Source of the DNA: Phymatolithon calcareum
Lineage: Eukaryota > Rhodophyta > Florideophyceae > Hapalidiales
Length of the DNA stretch: 64,000 nucleotides
Assembly: GCA_977006965.1 (NCBI GenBank)
Contig: OZ345353.1
Coordinates: 3,162,001-3,226,000, forward strand
Direction of reading: 5' to 3'
In this document: positions 42,044 through 52,744 of the stretch, piece by piece
How the letters are laid out: the number at the start of each line of letters is the position of its first letter
Position numbering within the stretch: position 1 is the stretch's first letter
The notes under the pieces: generated by a model
Told to the model about the DNA's origin: nothing
Databases searched by the model: none
What the model saw: the letters and a program-made list of their open reading frames with translations, nothing else
Position numbers and translations under genes: made by a program

Positions 42044-43046
42044 GGCCCGGTATATACAGACTTTTTCGTGCCCGTGCTGTGCCCGTTTTGCTTCAATATT
42101 GAATACGATTGGCTAAAATTTAGTGTAAGAAGGAGCTCTGGATGCGAAACGGGGGAGCAAAAGTTTAACCTCCTGGGCCGGTCGAAGAAGGTTCTGTGCC
42201 CGTGACCGCTCATCATACGGGCAAATGGCGCCAAAGTGTGGCCTTTCACCTGCTGTGAAGATTATAAGAGTATCGACAACCCCTTGAATACCGCTTGCCA
42301 AATGTGCCAGCCCACCACCACCTCAGTAGCTGCGCGGGAGCATGAATGCAAGCAATGAGCGGAGATTTGAATTGGCACATCGCCCTCCTCGGCACGCTCG
42401 TCGTTCTGCTCTTCGAGCTATCTGAGAGCAGTATGTTGAAAGGCACTACATGTACGATGAAAATGCGCCGCGCATCGATAAGACGGCACCGGAAGTCATT
42501 TATTTTCATCAATGGAGGACTCAATGACGCGGAATTCAAGCGATGTTTCAGGATGGAAGGCCTGTGTTTTTTAAACTTCTTCGCCTCGTTCGCTACCATC
42601 ACTGTCGGGATTGATTTGCTCATTGACAGAATCAGGGCGATTGACATCTGCAGCATCCCCGATACCGCCGTCGACTTGATTCGATAGCGGTCTATCACCG
42701 ACAGCATGTGAAACAGCGGATGACATGCCTGTGCCTGGTGCTGTCCATCTCGTAGCGTCCATTTCGCGAGGAGTGTACGACAGGCGGAGTCGCTAGTGGA
42801 CGTACATGTTTGTGGTGTTGCCGGATGTATTGTACGACTCATGAGTACGAGGCTGACTTCAAGTTAATACTGTAACGTTTCAGCAGCGATTGCGTACAGC
42901 AATGACAGACTGTCGCCAAAGGAAAAATTCTCCCATTCGGCGTATGGACAGCCACAGCATTTTGCCCAATTTGCTTCAATTTACTGTAATAAATTGAAGC
43001 AAAACGGGCACAGCACAGGCACGAAAAAGTCTGTATAGACCGAGCC
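42044..43046. mobile_element. Non-autonomous PIF/Harbinger-type element (1003 bp)
   Basis: 54-bp terminal inverted repeats start GGCCCGGTATATACAGACTT at the left and GGCTCGGTCTATACAGACTT from the right, with three mismatches in 54. A 3-bp target duplication ACA (42041-42043 and 43047-43049) fits PIF/Harbinger. Inside, 42346-42687 on the plus strand encodes RRASIRRHRKSFIFINGGLN and DAEFKRCFRMEGLCFLNFF, which resembles the N-terminal part of Harbinger transposases. The DDE core is missing. Confidence 0.85.
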
Positions 43047-43584
43047 ACAGTTTTCCCGTGAATACACTGCTGCACCAATTATCTCCAGAAACAGAAACTG
43101 AGTCTCGACGACTTTGTGTTGCTTGCTTCCCTCTCTATCAAGATGGAATCACTACCTATCGAAACTAGGCCATGCACAGTCTCTTTGCTGGATTTACACA
43201 ACGGACCTTTTTCTCATCTTAGACTTGCGGAAGCTGTAATAAAGAAATAATTTTTTTGTTTTTCCGGGCAGAATTACTTGTCTTCCTTGACGAACGGATC
43301 GGCACTTCTGGTTGCAAAAAATGTTTCAATTTGGAACAACGGGCCAATAGCATGAACCTCATAAGTGCACTGAATGATTAAATTTTTCTATTTTTCCATG
43401 CAGATCTACTTATCTTCCTCGATAAGTGGGTCGTTACGTCTAGTTTCAGAAAAATTTGTTCATTTTGGAACAACACGTCCAGTTCATGACCTTGATAAGT
43501 GAGCGCTTGATTAGAATTTGAAATAAATTTCCTTATCATAACGTTTCATATTAACGCAAATTAAGGCCTTTGGTAAACGTCTGT
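43047..43584. repeat. AT-rich stretch with a diverged about 120-bp direct repeat
   Basis: About 43255-43380 and 43385-43510 align as diverged direct repeats (GCAGAATTACTTGTCTTCCT / GCAGATCTACTTATCTTCCT; TTTGGAACAAC in both). No gene was recognised in this stretch. Confidence 0.55.
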
Positions 43585-43695
43585 AAAGGCAAGACAAAGT
43601 TCTTTTCCAGCCCAGATTCGTCGAAAACAAATAGCTACATAAGCAGCTTCATGTGTCATAAATTATTATCATCACCCAGCCGACAATTTAAGTTT
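43585..43695 (-). repeat. Inverted copy of the TOP3/J-domain intergenic sequence
   Basis: In reverse complement this matches about 9475-9545 (GCTGCTTATGTAGC and GACGAATCTGGG in the same order). It is a further scattered piece of the unit. Confidence 0.7.
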
Positions 43696-44336
43696 AAGGT
43701 TGATCGGGTTGGGAAGATCATCTGGCCAATAGAACTCAGTTTGAATGAAAGTGATATAAGCGCTGAAAATGCTCAATTTCAGATGAACTATTAAACATTT
43801 ATCGGTCCAAATTCACATTTTCTTACGTCAGTTTCGTGAAAGCAGCTCGTCTTTTCTCGCGTCTAGAAAAACAACTACGCAGGATGTGCTATTCGTTAGA
43901 AAGTCATTGTGAATGTGAACGAGTGGACAATCCTGGTCTTCTCTGATTCTTCTTCGACAATCGGAAATGGCTTGCGGATGGTGAGAAGTCGTCATCGCGC
44001 AGCCATGTAAGCTCTAGGCCTTTACATGATATCTCAGACATAAACGGTAGTCTTGCAATGCCGAAACGAAAGATGGGCTCATGTCGAATTGAGATCGGCC
44101 CCGTATTACTGTTGTAGGCTTTTAAATATCAGGCAACTGAAAAAAATTACATACATATGTTCTCCCAAGGAAAAAAGTGCATGAAAGCTTCAACAAAACA
44201 GAGAAGCTAATTTGTTGCCTCGAAATGGGGGAAATGTTGTAATTGTTTCCGAGTAAACATGACGTCGATGCACCAATGGAAATCCACGAAAATGATGATG
44301 CTATGATACTTAGGTTGGTATGCATATCCGCAGCGT
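43696..44336. other. Gene-free stretch
   Basis: No coding region or repeat was recognised. It contains several TA-rich runs and ends where the kinase 3' flank begins. Confidence 0.4.
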
Positions 44337-45540
44337 TTATGGAGCACAGCAGCGGCCCAACATACATTTCATATTTATACAGAGAGGACATCTGTTGTTT
44401 CCCTCGATTCCTGGGACAAGTGCAGTATCAGGATTGGTAGAGCTCAACTGTGTGTGTCCATACTTCCACATCCGTTCCTGTAGTTCTGCGCTTGTCTCAA
44501 CTTTCTCCACTGCCCGTTTCACCATAATCCACACCAAGCGCATTTGCATTTTTAGTGCATCTTGACAGTTACATTTCGCCTGCTCTTCAACATGGATGAG
44601 CTCATTCACTGTCCGGAAAGCTCGTGACAAATCTGTCAACAAGCAAACAGCATCGTAAACTTCAGCTAATTCTGTGAGCCCAATACCCATTTCTGCACAG
44701 TAAAGAGACAAATCTCTGTGACTGTATACATCAAGGTCAATAAGAGAGCAACCTACATGAGATTAATTCCAGTCGAAAAAGAAAAACGACCCAGTTGTTC
44801 CGCCCGGTCGATACATGTTTCCCGTTGACAAATCACCGTGAACGAAAGTAGTTGGCAGTTTCGCATTCCTAACCTCACATAAAGCTCGGATAATGTACGC
44901 TTTCCAACGCTTCACATATTGGAATTTCTCGTTATCTTTCAGAAACTTAACCTCTTCGTGTTCAAGTAAAAAGTCAAGGTTCTCCTCCATCCATTCTGCA
45001 CTCAGAACCATCAGCCCCGCCGCTTCCAATTCCGGAATCACTGACATGATCGCCTTCTGCAGCTCGGCCAGGTCTCTGAAAAATTGCGGCAATTCGCTTG
45101 CTTCAATACGATTATCGAACAGACCCCATTCCTTTCCGTGATCGGCTGATATCGTGATCCTCTCTTCCGTGTCAATCAAGAGGGGCTTTTCCACGAATGA
45201 AGGTGCAACCTTGCACAACGCTGATGTTATCGCCGCCTCATTGCAGAAAATAGGTGAACATTTCAGGAAGTAGAACCCTTTGTCGGTGTTTACTCGAAGT
45301 AAACTGCAAAGCATTGTTTCTTTCAGCTGAATCACCGGTCCCATCACCTCTAGTCCATGCGATCTCAGAACCCCGCACATCCATTCCGCCTTTTCCGTGA
45401 ACCATCCCACATAGCCCCATGCAACGCGCAAATCCGGTTCTCTTCGTTCCAAAATGCTGTTGAGCTCTTCGCAGATAGCATACCGTGCCTCCTCATCGCA
45501 ATGGTCAATGGCAGCTTCTTCAATATTCACCCACTCATGG
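44337..45540 (-). pseudogene. Nudix-like/APH-fold kinase, truncated and broken copy
   Basis: Homology to the intact kinases starts at about 45530 (EWVNIEEAAID), so the first third of the protein is absent and replaced by unrelated DNA. HGDLSTGN and FLKCSP are retained. A TAA directly after FDWN (near 44765) replaces the Gln codon of FDWNQ. The normal stop at the 3' end is also lost. It is a clear pseudogene and the most diverged copy. Confidence 0.88.
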
Positions 45541-46797
45541 CCAGTAGTCAAATCTGCTAGGATTTAGCCTGTACTTCCACCAATGGCTATTGCATGCTAT
45601 TGCCTCATAAGCGCCACCTTTCTCTCCTATCGTTCGGCACGAGCGCGGCACAGAATCTGAGAGCTCACCCAAGGCATTTATGACGAAGATGGCCACAGTA
45701 ATGATCAAGGCGTATCCGTGCGTGAGCGTGAAAACGGGAACAATTCGTCGCGAGAGATACAGCAGGTCCTCCCGTGTCTCTTGGTGCATCGACGGTAATC
45801 CGGTATGCGAAGAGAAACCGGCGATGGTGGAGAGTTAACCAGTCTTCTCAATTTAAAGATAGTTCAAGATCAAAACTGGCGAGAAGGGGAGCGCAAGGAT
45901 TGTGCCGAACAGTGAGAGGAAGAGCGGAAAGAACGTGCAGAACAGAGAGAGGAGGAGAGAGCGAGGCGTGAGCGGGAGGATAAGAGGAATTATCAATTAA
46001 TGCAAATGATGATGGTTTCCCTCAACAAGAATTATTGAGCGTTGAAGCTCTTGGCTTCAATCCTATTTTACGATTGTCATGTGATAGTCTAATTGTAGAA
46101 TGAATAAACCGATGCTCAAGTCATGGTTGCTCGTGAAAAACGAACATTTAAATCGACGCTCAGCCACTGCACACTCTTCCACCACAGATACTACTGGATA
46201 TGCTCTCGACCGTGAAGATTAAGCACGTCAGTAGCTGTTGTTAAGGAGAAGATCCAAACTCTAAGTCTTTGGTGGCGTCTCTGAATTTTTGTGATTTATT
46301 TGTTCGGTCATCTCTCAGTAACCAAGCATCGGTAAAGAGGAATGTTGAGACCCCACTCTCCCCCAAACAGACTGTTAGCTTCTACGCTAAGTTGCGGCAT
46401 AAACGTAGTAAGAATTTGGTTCATCCCAACAAGACTCGCCATCAAATTGAACAAATAATGACCCGAAAAGCACAGCAAACGCCACACTAATGTTAGTGTG
46501 TCAGCGTGAAAATAGAGATATGGCGCGGAATGGTCGGCTAGCGTTGGAACTGGGTGGCCATTTTCTGTTCTGCTTGCACGGCTACACCATATTGCCAGCA
46601 TGTACTGATTCCACCCAAGATGCTAGAAGTGGAAACTTCCAACCCACTTCTCCGGTGGGAGTTACAGTGTTTAGTACCGATGATGCTCGCAAAATTTCGT
46701 GTTTAAGATCGCGCAGGGGTCAAAAAGCACAAAAGTCAGTCACGCTCTCCCCAAATACGTCGCGTCTTATTTTGCGTTTCAGGAAGGCCACATTTAC
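45541..46797. other. Island replacing the kinase 5' end
   Basis: These 1257 bases have no counterpart in the other units. Kinase homology stops at 45540 and spacer homology resumes at about 46798 (GTAACTAATCCATCGCACTA). The island contains a coiled-coil coding remnant (45877-46038); the rest shows no recognisable gene. No terminal repeats or target duplication were found, so it may be a transposon relic or a replaced segment. Confidence 0.6.
45877..46038 (+). pseudogene. Charged coiled-coil fragment, possibly from a Myb/SANT-like transposon protein
   Basis: The frame reads NWREGERKDCAEQ, a TGA, then EEERKERAEQREEERARRER and NYQLMQMMMVSLNKNY before TGA at 46036-46038. An Arg/Glu coiled coil ending in a short Met/Leu-rich helix is typical of the C-termini of Myb/SANT-like proteins of PIF/Harbinger elements and their hosts. 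The N-terminal domain is not visible, so this is a weak assignment. Confidence 0.35.
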
Positions 46798-46861
46798 TTT
46801 TGTGTAACTAATCCATCGCACTATTTCTGATGTTGCCTTCGTTCCAAATCATCAAGTATAT
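46039..46861. other. No gene recognised
   Basis: Open stretches at 46269-46490 and 46490-46807 on the plus strand have no recognisable motif. The last 60 bases are the spacer shared by all units. Confidence 0.4.
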
Positions 46862-47063
46862 TGATGAGAATAATTCCTTGGTTTATTGGAATGGTGGAAC
46901 TCTAGGTATTTGTAGGCTAGAGCGCTAATGTGCCTGTCGGCTGGGTGGCACTGTGTTTCGTGTGCTTGGTTCGCCAGCCAGATGTGTAGCTTGCGAGTCA
47001 TGCGATCACCCATGTGCGTTATGCACTCGAGTCTCTCGATATGTGGGTGATGTAGGACTAGCA
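46862..47063 (-). repeat. 3' LTR of the degenerate Copia
   Basis: 202-bp partner of 51408-51609. The adjacent 47064-47090 repeats the terminal GTAGGACTAGCA motif and may include the polypurine tract. Confidence 0.88.
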
Positions 47064-47456
47064 GAGACTGGGGGAGACGTAGGACTAGCACCCCCGGTCA
47101 GGCTCTTAGTCATGATTGCGGATGAGTCGCAGATTGTCGAGGAACTTTTGCTTGCCTAGAGGCTTTGTGAAAATATCAGCGGGCTGCCTCGTGCCAGGGA
47201 TGTGTTGTATATCGCTCAAGCCGCGTTAGACCTGCTCTGTTATGTAGCGCGACTTAATATCGATATGCTTGCAGGGCGTTTTGGCGCCGTTTGCCACGGA
47301 CATTGAGATAGCGGCTTTGTTGTCGACTCTCAGCTTGATAGGGGCGCGTATCGGTAACTTCCACTCGTTGGCCAGGTTGTAGGGCCATATGATGATCCGA
47401 GCTGCCTCGGAGGCAGTGGTATATTCTTCTTCAGCTGAAGATAACGATATTGACTT

Positions 47457-49200
47457 CTAGAGCTTGCTATTCCAGTAAAGTAGGTCTCCTGCGTACGTGA
47501 CGGCGACGCCAGTGCGCGACCTTCGCGTGCTTAGGCACGCTGCCCAGTCGCTATCGGAATACGCGCGTAGTACTGGGTCGGTACCGTGCGAGTAAGTGAT
47601 GCTGGCATTCTTTCGACCAGAGAGGTAGCGGACGAGCCGTTTGAGTGCTGTCATTTGGCGTTGGGTGGGCGCGTCGAGGAAGCGTGCGAGATGGCTTGCG
47701 ATATAAGTGATCTCGTATACCACGATGTCGGCGATGAAACGGGCGAGGCCACTTCCACTGCTATAGTGCTTGTGTTCCTCCTTATCGGGAAGCGCTTCTC
47801 CTGGCTTTCGGGCAGAGAGATCGGTTTGAGGGTCATGCGGCATTGCGCATGGATTGCCGTCTGACAAGCCGAATTCGCGCAAAAGCTGCTCGATGTGCTT
47901 GCGGAGTGACAGTTTGACGCCGGTGCGCGTGCGTTCGATGGCAATGCCCATGTGCTGGTCGATTGTAACCTGCTCTGTGACCTGCCATTCATTCATTAGT
48001 TTACTTATCAGGCGCTGAAGGTATGACTTGTCCGAGGATGTTAGAACAAAGTCATCGGTATCGGCAAGTAGGCGAGTGGTGGTGCCGGTAGAGGGATCCG
48101 TGTGTATGAAGCAACCAGGCTCTGCTTTGATTGCCTTCCAGCCCCATTCAGTGAGCTTAGCGTTTCGGTGGCGTTCCCATAAAAATCCACCGTCCGGGCT
48201 GTCTATCTGCGCTCTTGTATCAGAACAAGATTTCCTGGTGAGGTGAAGGTGCCGTCGGAGCGGCGCGGCTGTTTCATCGTCACACGAAATCGAGGGTCCG
48301 AAGGAGCACGGGGGAAGCGCTCGGGACGTCGATGCTGCGTATGTGCTCACCGTGCAGTGCGGCGTTGGCGTAGAGCAAGCGCTGAGAGGCATGCGAAGGC
48401 GATTGTGCTGCAGTTCGCTCGGCATCGAAGTGCACTCCCGGTTGCATTAAATCTCCGCGGGCTGTACAGCGCGCAGAGAAGCCGGTGAGGTATCCTTCAG
48501 CGTTTGTCTTGTGTCTGTAGCTCCAGGTGTTCTGAACTGGCTTGTCGCTGGGCTGAGGTGTGGTGAACGCCCATGCGCCAAGGGCGACCATTCGGTCAAT
48601 AAAAGCGTAATGGGCTTGTGCCCATTGCTGCGCGAAACTTCCGCGAAGGTCCTGATTGGTTGAGCGCGGGACTGACGGTGGGCGAATTGGCGTTCCAAGA
48701 TCAGCACCGATAGCAGCAACATGCGGCTCTTCGTCACATTGCGCTGGGCCCGCGCAGTCAGTGCCGGATGGCCGATGCGGCGGCGATGGTTTGAAGGGCG
48801 CAGGTTTTGTGGCTGCGTTATGTTTGGGGGCTGTAGGGTATGCCGTTCCGTCATCTCGATAACGTGATGGGATGCGAAGTGTACTGCGTGGTCTGAGTGA
48901 TCGCATCTGGGTAGCGCCTGTAGCCTTTTTTTGGTCTGTGGGCTTGTTTGCAAAGCGTCTCTTGGTTCCTGAAGATTGTTCGGCTTTCGTGGGCAGTGGG
49001 ATGGTCAGGAGAGCGGAGCAGACAGTGCTGGTGATTTCGGACTGCTTGTCAAGTGGGCGTCTAGGATCGCGTGTCGGAACGAACTCAGCGGCACGGGCAT
49101 CTATGGCCTTGCGCTTTGCAGTGTCGAGCACGTTAATGGTGGATTTTGAGATCGGAGCTAAGCATTGGCATGCAATACCGCGCGAGGTAAAGCTCTGCAT
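47457..49200 (-). pseudogene. Copia reverse transcriptase/RNase H, frameshifted
   Basis: 49200-48280 encodes the N-terminal RT part (LGAWAFTTPQPSDKPVQNTW, then YLTGFSARCTARGDLMQPG). After a frame change near 48300, 48425-47457 encodes LLADTDDFVLTSSDKSYLQR (the YVDD box is degraded to ADTDD), QHMGIAIERTRTG, the RNase H-side motifs DSDWAACLSTRRSRTG and LLYWNSKL. Damage in the catalytic box means no activity. Confidence 0.85.
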
Positions 49201-49537
49201 GGTTTTAGATTTTTTTGGGATATAGCTTTGTGATCCGAAAGGCAGTATAAGCGGTAGGTTGGACGGTGTTCCGAAGAGGGATTCATTGGGTGACTCGATT
49301 TTTCCGCTCTTTGCCGTTGGATTTCTCTTGGCGATGCAATCCTCGAGAGCGTAGTCCCAATATCCCTTTGGGAGTCGCGCAGATGCGAGCTGAGTGCGGA
49401 TACAGTCTTACAGCATGCGGATAGCGCGCTCAGCCTCTCCGTTCATCTGTGTACTGTTTGGTACCGAGCGCGATAGCTGCATGCCTTCTCTGAGCGCGAA
49501 TTTTCGCTGTGCTCCATCAAAAAGTTCTGGTGCGCCA

Positions 49538-51341
49538 TCAAAGTGCATACGTTTGACTGTGTGTACAGTAGTGCGCTGGAGACGCTGTGTGTCCTGTACG
49601 AGTTACTGGCCTGCTTGACCCTTTGTTCGGGACGCAATTCCAGTGAGAAAGCCAGTGGCAGCATCCACAAGCACGGTGAAGAAGCGGTTGGCCGCGCACA
49701 GAGCGCTTTAGTGGCCCCGCAGTGTCTGAGCTCAGTTTGTTCATCGGTTTGTATTGCGAGTTGCTGAGGGTTGGGCGCGGGGATCTAGTGAGCTTCGCTT
49801 CCGCACAGGGTCTGCACGTGTAGTTACCTTTCGATGTCGAAACCAGACTTTTCATGTTGGGGTTGCCGTATAGAGCCGGCCTGATTGCAGCTGGGTGAGC
49901 GTGTGTGCGTGCCTCGTGTGTGTGACGCAATGATGCAGGCACTAGTGCCGCAGATCGTGTGGTGCGAGACTGGTCTACGGCGGGCAGCGGCTTGTCGAAC
50001 TGCAGTACGTTTCCCGTTTGCGTACCGGTTGCGATAACACTCGCGGGTGGCAAGGTGCTTTGTTTCGTTACGAAGAATCGTCCACGGCTAATGAGGCTAT
50101 CGTAGAGCTGTGATATGCCGGCTGCTGAGATGAGGTCGCGGGCAAGGGCAGGCACTCGCAGTACCTGGTCGAGCGGAATGTTGGTGTGGGATCCGGCAAG
50201 GATCGCCTTATAGACTTGCGTTGCGAGGGTTGTTCTGTTGTCGGCGAGGCGGACCGGTGTGTTGATTTTCCGCGTGCGGCGGAGAGGGGCGCCAGAGCTA
50301 GTGATGTGATGGGTTGCAGCCGAGTCTAGGAGAGGGGCGATGATGTACTGCTGATTATTGTTTATGTTGTCACTCTCCGGCGCGTTACTAGCGGCTAAGA
50401 TAGCGGCAACTGTGTCGGCAACCGTGTTGATGAGGTTAGGGTCAGTGGGAAGCGGCAGCAGAGGGCTGTATGTTGTTGGAGCTCGAAGTTGAGCGGGCCC
50501 CAATGCGGCGGCAGCGGTCATCGCCCTCCGTATGGTTGTCCATCAAGTGCTTCATTCACTTGTAGTCGGTGACCGATGGTTCACCCGGACGACGGCCATA
50601 GCGTTGGCGGGAGTTGTTCGTGGTTGAAGAACCCTGCACGTGACTGCGGCGACTGTTTCCGCGCGGCGGCTTCGTCGACATGGGCAGACGCAGAACGGCG
50701 GTAATGAGATGGCTGACGACGGCAGTTGTCTTCTGATTGTCGGGAAGGAAGGAGTAAAGCTCCCGAATGGAGTGGGCGTGAGGTTTAGACGGCGGGAGGC
50801 CGGCGAGAATTTCCGCGATGTATGCGGGTGGATTGGCCAGGAAGTGAGTTGAGTCGTCTCATAGGAGGCGATCGTGGCGGTCGCGGTGCGCGGCGATGTA
50901 GGCAGCAGCTGACGCATAGGTGTCGAGTGGTTTGACGATGGCTGCTGCGTCAACGTCGTAGATTGATGTCTGAGGAGCCTGTTGGAGGAGATGTTCGTAA
51001 GCGTTGAGAGCGGTCATTGGGGCTATGGCTTGCCGAAACGATGTGTGGACCGTGAGCATGAGGAATGATTTTAGAAGCGCAGCTTGCGCCATTTCGATAC
51101 CGCTGGCGGCCGCTGGCGCACGGGTGAGCAGGTGTTCGGCGCGCTGGCCCTGCGCAACGGCTTCGACGCAGAGCTTCCAGTCGCGGTGTTTGGCAGAGTC
51201 GGTGCTGAGTCTGTCGACTCCGTCCGTGGGCCAAGGGCGGTTGGGAATGTGGTTGGTAGTCTGTGCCATGGCGACCGTAGTTTCGGCGTGACTGATTCCA
51301 GACTTTGCGTATTTGGGGTTGTAGTTACGCGTGGAGCGCAC
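49538..51341 (-). pseudogene. Copia gag, protease and GAG-pre-integrase remnants
   Basis: 51341-50859 and 50953-50552 hold a gag with GVDRLSTDSAKHRDWKLCVE and a degraded zinc-knuckle region. 50521-49538 has the protease motif PLLDSAATHHIT (D-S-A at the active site) and a GAG-pre-integrase region (HPAAIRPALYGNPNMKSLVS, YTCRPCAEAKLTR). The integrase that follows is barely readable. Confidence 0.8.
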
Positions 51342-51393
51342 CGGAAAGCGGCTCTGGTGAAGGTTCTCTAAGTGCGCTATGGTGGTTAACGTT

Positions 51394-51407
51394 CTGGGCC
51401 CATAACC
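51394..51407 (-). other. Putative primer-binding site matching the initiator tRNA-Met anticodon arm
   Basis: Directly inside the 5' LTR, the minus strand reads GGTTATGGGCCCAG. This is complementary to CTGGGCCCATAACC, the anticodon stem-loop of eukaryotic initiator tRNA-Met as I remember it. Drosophila copia is known to be primed by a half-molecule of this tRNA, whose new 3' end lies in the anticodon loop. Confidence 0.7.
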
Positions 51408-51609
51408 TGATGAGACTAATTCCTTGGTTTATTGGAATGGTGGAACTCTAGCAATTTGTAGGCTAGAGCGCTAATGTGCCTGTCGGCTGGATGGCACTGT
51501 GTGTCCCCTGCTTGGTTCGCCAGCCAGATGTGTAGCTGGCGAGTCATGCGATCACCCATGTGCGTTATGCACTCGAGTCTCTCGATATGTGGGTGATGTA
51601 GGACTAGCA
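51408..51609 (-). repeat. 5' LTR of the degenerate Copia
   Basis: 202 bp. On the minus strand it begins TGCTAGTCCTACATCACCCA and ends just before the putative primer site. Confidence 0.9.
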
Positions 51610-52000
51610 CATATTAACTGTCAATTCAGGGAAGTGAAAACGAACAGTACTTTTAAGTATCTTCCCATGCCTTATTCATGGCATTCTCGTTCGGGCACGG
51701 TGGACCATGTCCAGTGGACCTTGTATTTTCGACCTCGCTTGAAGGGAAAAAGAACAGCATGAAGCCAAGTAAGTGACGTGAAGCGTGGATCGACGGAATG
51801 GAAAGATTGCGGTTGAGCTGCTTTGATTTTGAATAGTGCCGGCTCCAAGCAATGAAGGTCCAGTATCTTTTGCGTTCGTTTACTGTCGGCATGCGAGCCC
51901 CATGAGTCTCTGGATACTGATTAAGTTGTTTTGGACGTACAGTTTTCTTCTTTGGTAGTCTTAAGTAGTAGCCCGCGCGACGATCTTGACAGCAACTGTT

Positions 52001-52349
52001 TGTAATCACTGGGAGTGAAAAGATAAGGGTTGGGTTTTATCTTGAAAAGGGGTGATGTCTCTGTGATACGATGCCTCTGTCTAAGATGCGATCAGGATCG
52101 CCGCTTAAATAGGGCGGGGGCGAGCAATTGCACACCCTGTAAAAATGGGGAGCACTAACCGACGCTAGACTAAAAGTACGTTGAGTGTTAGTCGGTGTCT
52201 GCGATAAATCCGTTGGTTCCTCTTGGAAGAGTCGTTCACCATATTATGTTGACGGTGTCAGTAAGAGTATCGCAAGGAGCCTTTGTAGAGCTCCTAGGTC
52301 GATGGTGATAATGTCGTTCCTTACACCCCTGCAACATTGCGTGTCTACA
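52001..52349 (-). mobile_element. Solo LTR related to the short minisatellite element
   Basis: It starts TGTAATCACTGGGAG and ends GCGTGTCTACA like the 260-bp LTRs at 34.8-36.6 kb, shares the TTATCTTGAAAAGGGGTGAT core, but is 349 bp because the right half differs. The 4-bp flanks TGTT/GGTT fit a mutated target duplication of GGTT, the sequence present at the empty site in other spacers (CAACGGTTCCTTAAC). One LTR without internal DNA implies LTR-LTR recombination. Confidence 0.88.
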
Positions 52350-52744
52350 GGTTCCTTAACAATATTACCCATTTCGGACTCCTCGATTGCCTCAAAAGTT
52401 GACTTCAACTGCTTGTCGAGCGCTTAACTACTCGCATGCCGATCGTCTCTAGGATCGTGAATGCCCTTTTTGCAACAGAATGGGAAAAGATCTCACGTAC
52501 CAGAGCGTCGGCAAAATACATATTGAAAAAAATACTACGGGTGCTAGAGACTCCAAACCGGCATGGTGCGTCGGCGTCCGCGATTTGTTTTTCCGACGAC
52601 AGACCTTCGATCTTTGAGTATCCGTTAATTATGTAGCAGAAAGAAGAGTCCCTTACCGGTCACTGCCGCTCCCGCAGCGTCGTTAAAGCTCGATTTGACG
52701 AGAACAGACATTGCTACCCTGAGATGATTGGTGCGTACAAAGAA
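52350..52744 (-). other. TOP3-kinase spacer, fifth unit (right part) with candidate exon
   Basis: Conserved with 14700-15100. The candidate exon starts at 52711 (minus) with MSVLVKSSFNDAAG and a GTAAGG donor, 33 nt from the TOP3 stop. Confidence 0.4.

Larger units (their letters stand above)
46862..51609 (-). mobile_element. Degenerate Copia retrotransposon on the minus strand (4748 bp)
   Basis: LTRs of 202 bp (46862-47063 and 51408-51609) read TG...CA and are flanked by TATAT (46857-46861) and CATAT (51610-51614), a 5-bp duplication with one change. The other spacers show the empty-site sequence CATATTAACTG. In minus orientation the order is gag (about 51341-50550), protease and GAG-pre-integrase (50521-49538), remnants of integrase, then reverse transcriptase and RNase H (49200-47457). 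Multiple frameshifts break the polyprotein. Confidence 0.93.

Noticed and set aside
42246-42842. A 198-codon minus-strand frame within the PIF/Harbinger-type element.
   Set aside because: It lacks any transposase motif, while the opposite strand carries the recognisable transposase N-terminal sequence.
45535-45789. A minus-strand frame with a hydrophobic stretch (ALIITVAIFVINALG) resembling a membrane protein.
   Set aside because: It is short, isolated, without conservation in any other unit and without a recognisable family.
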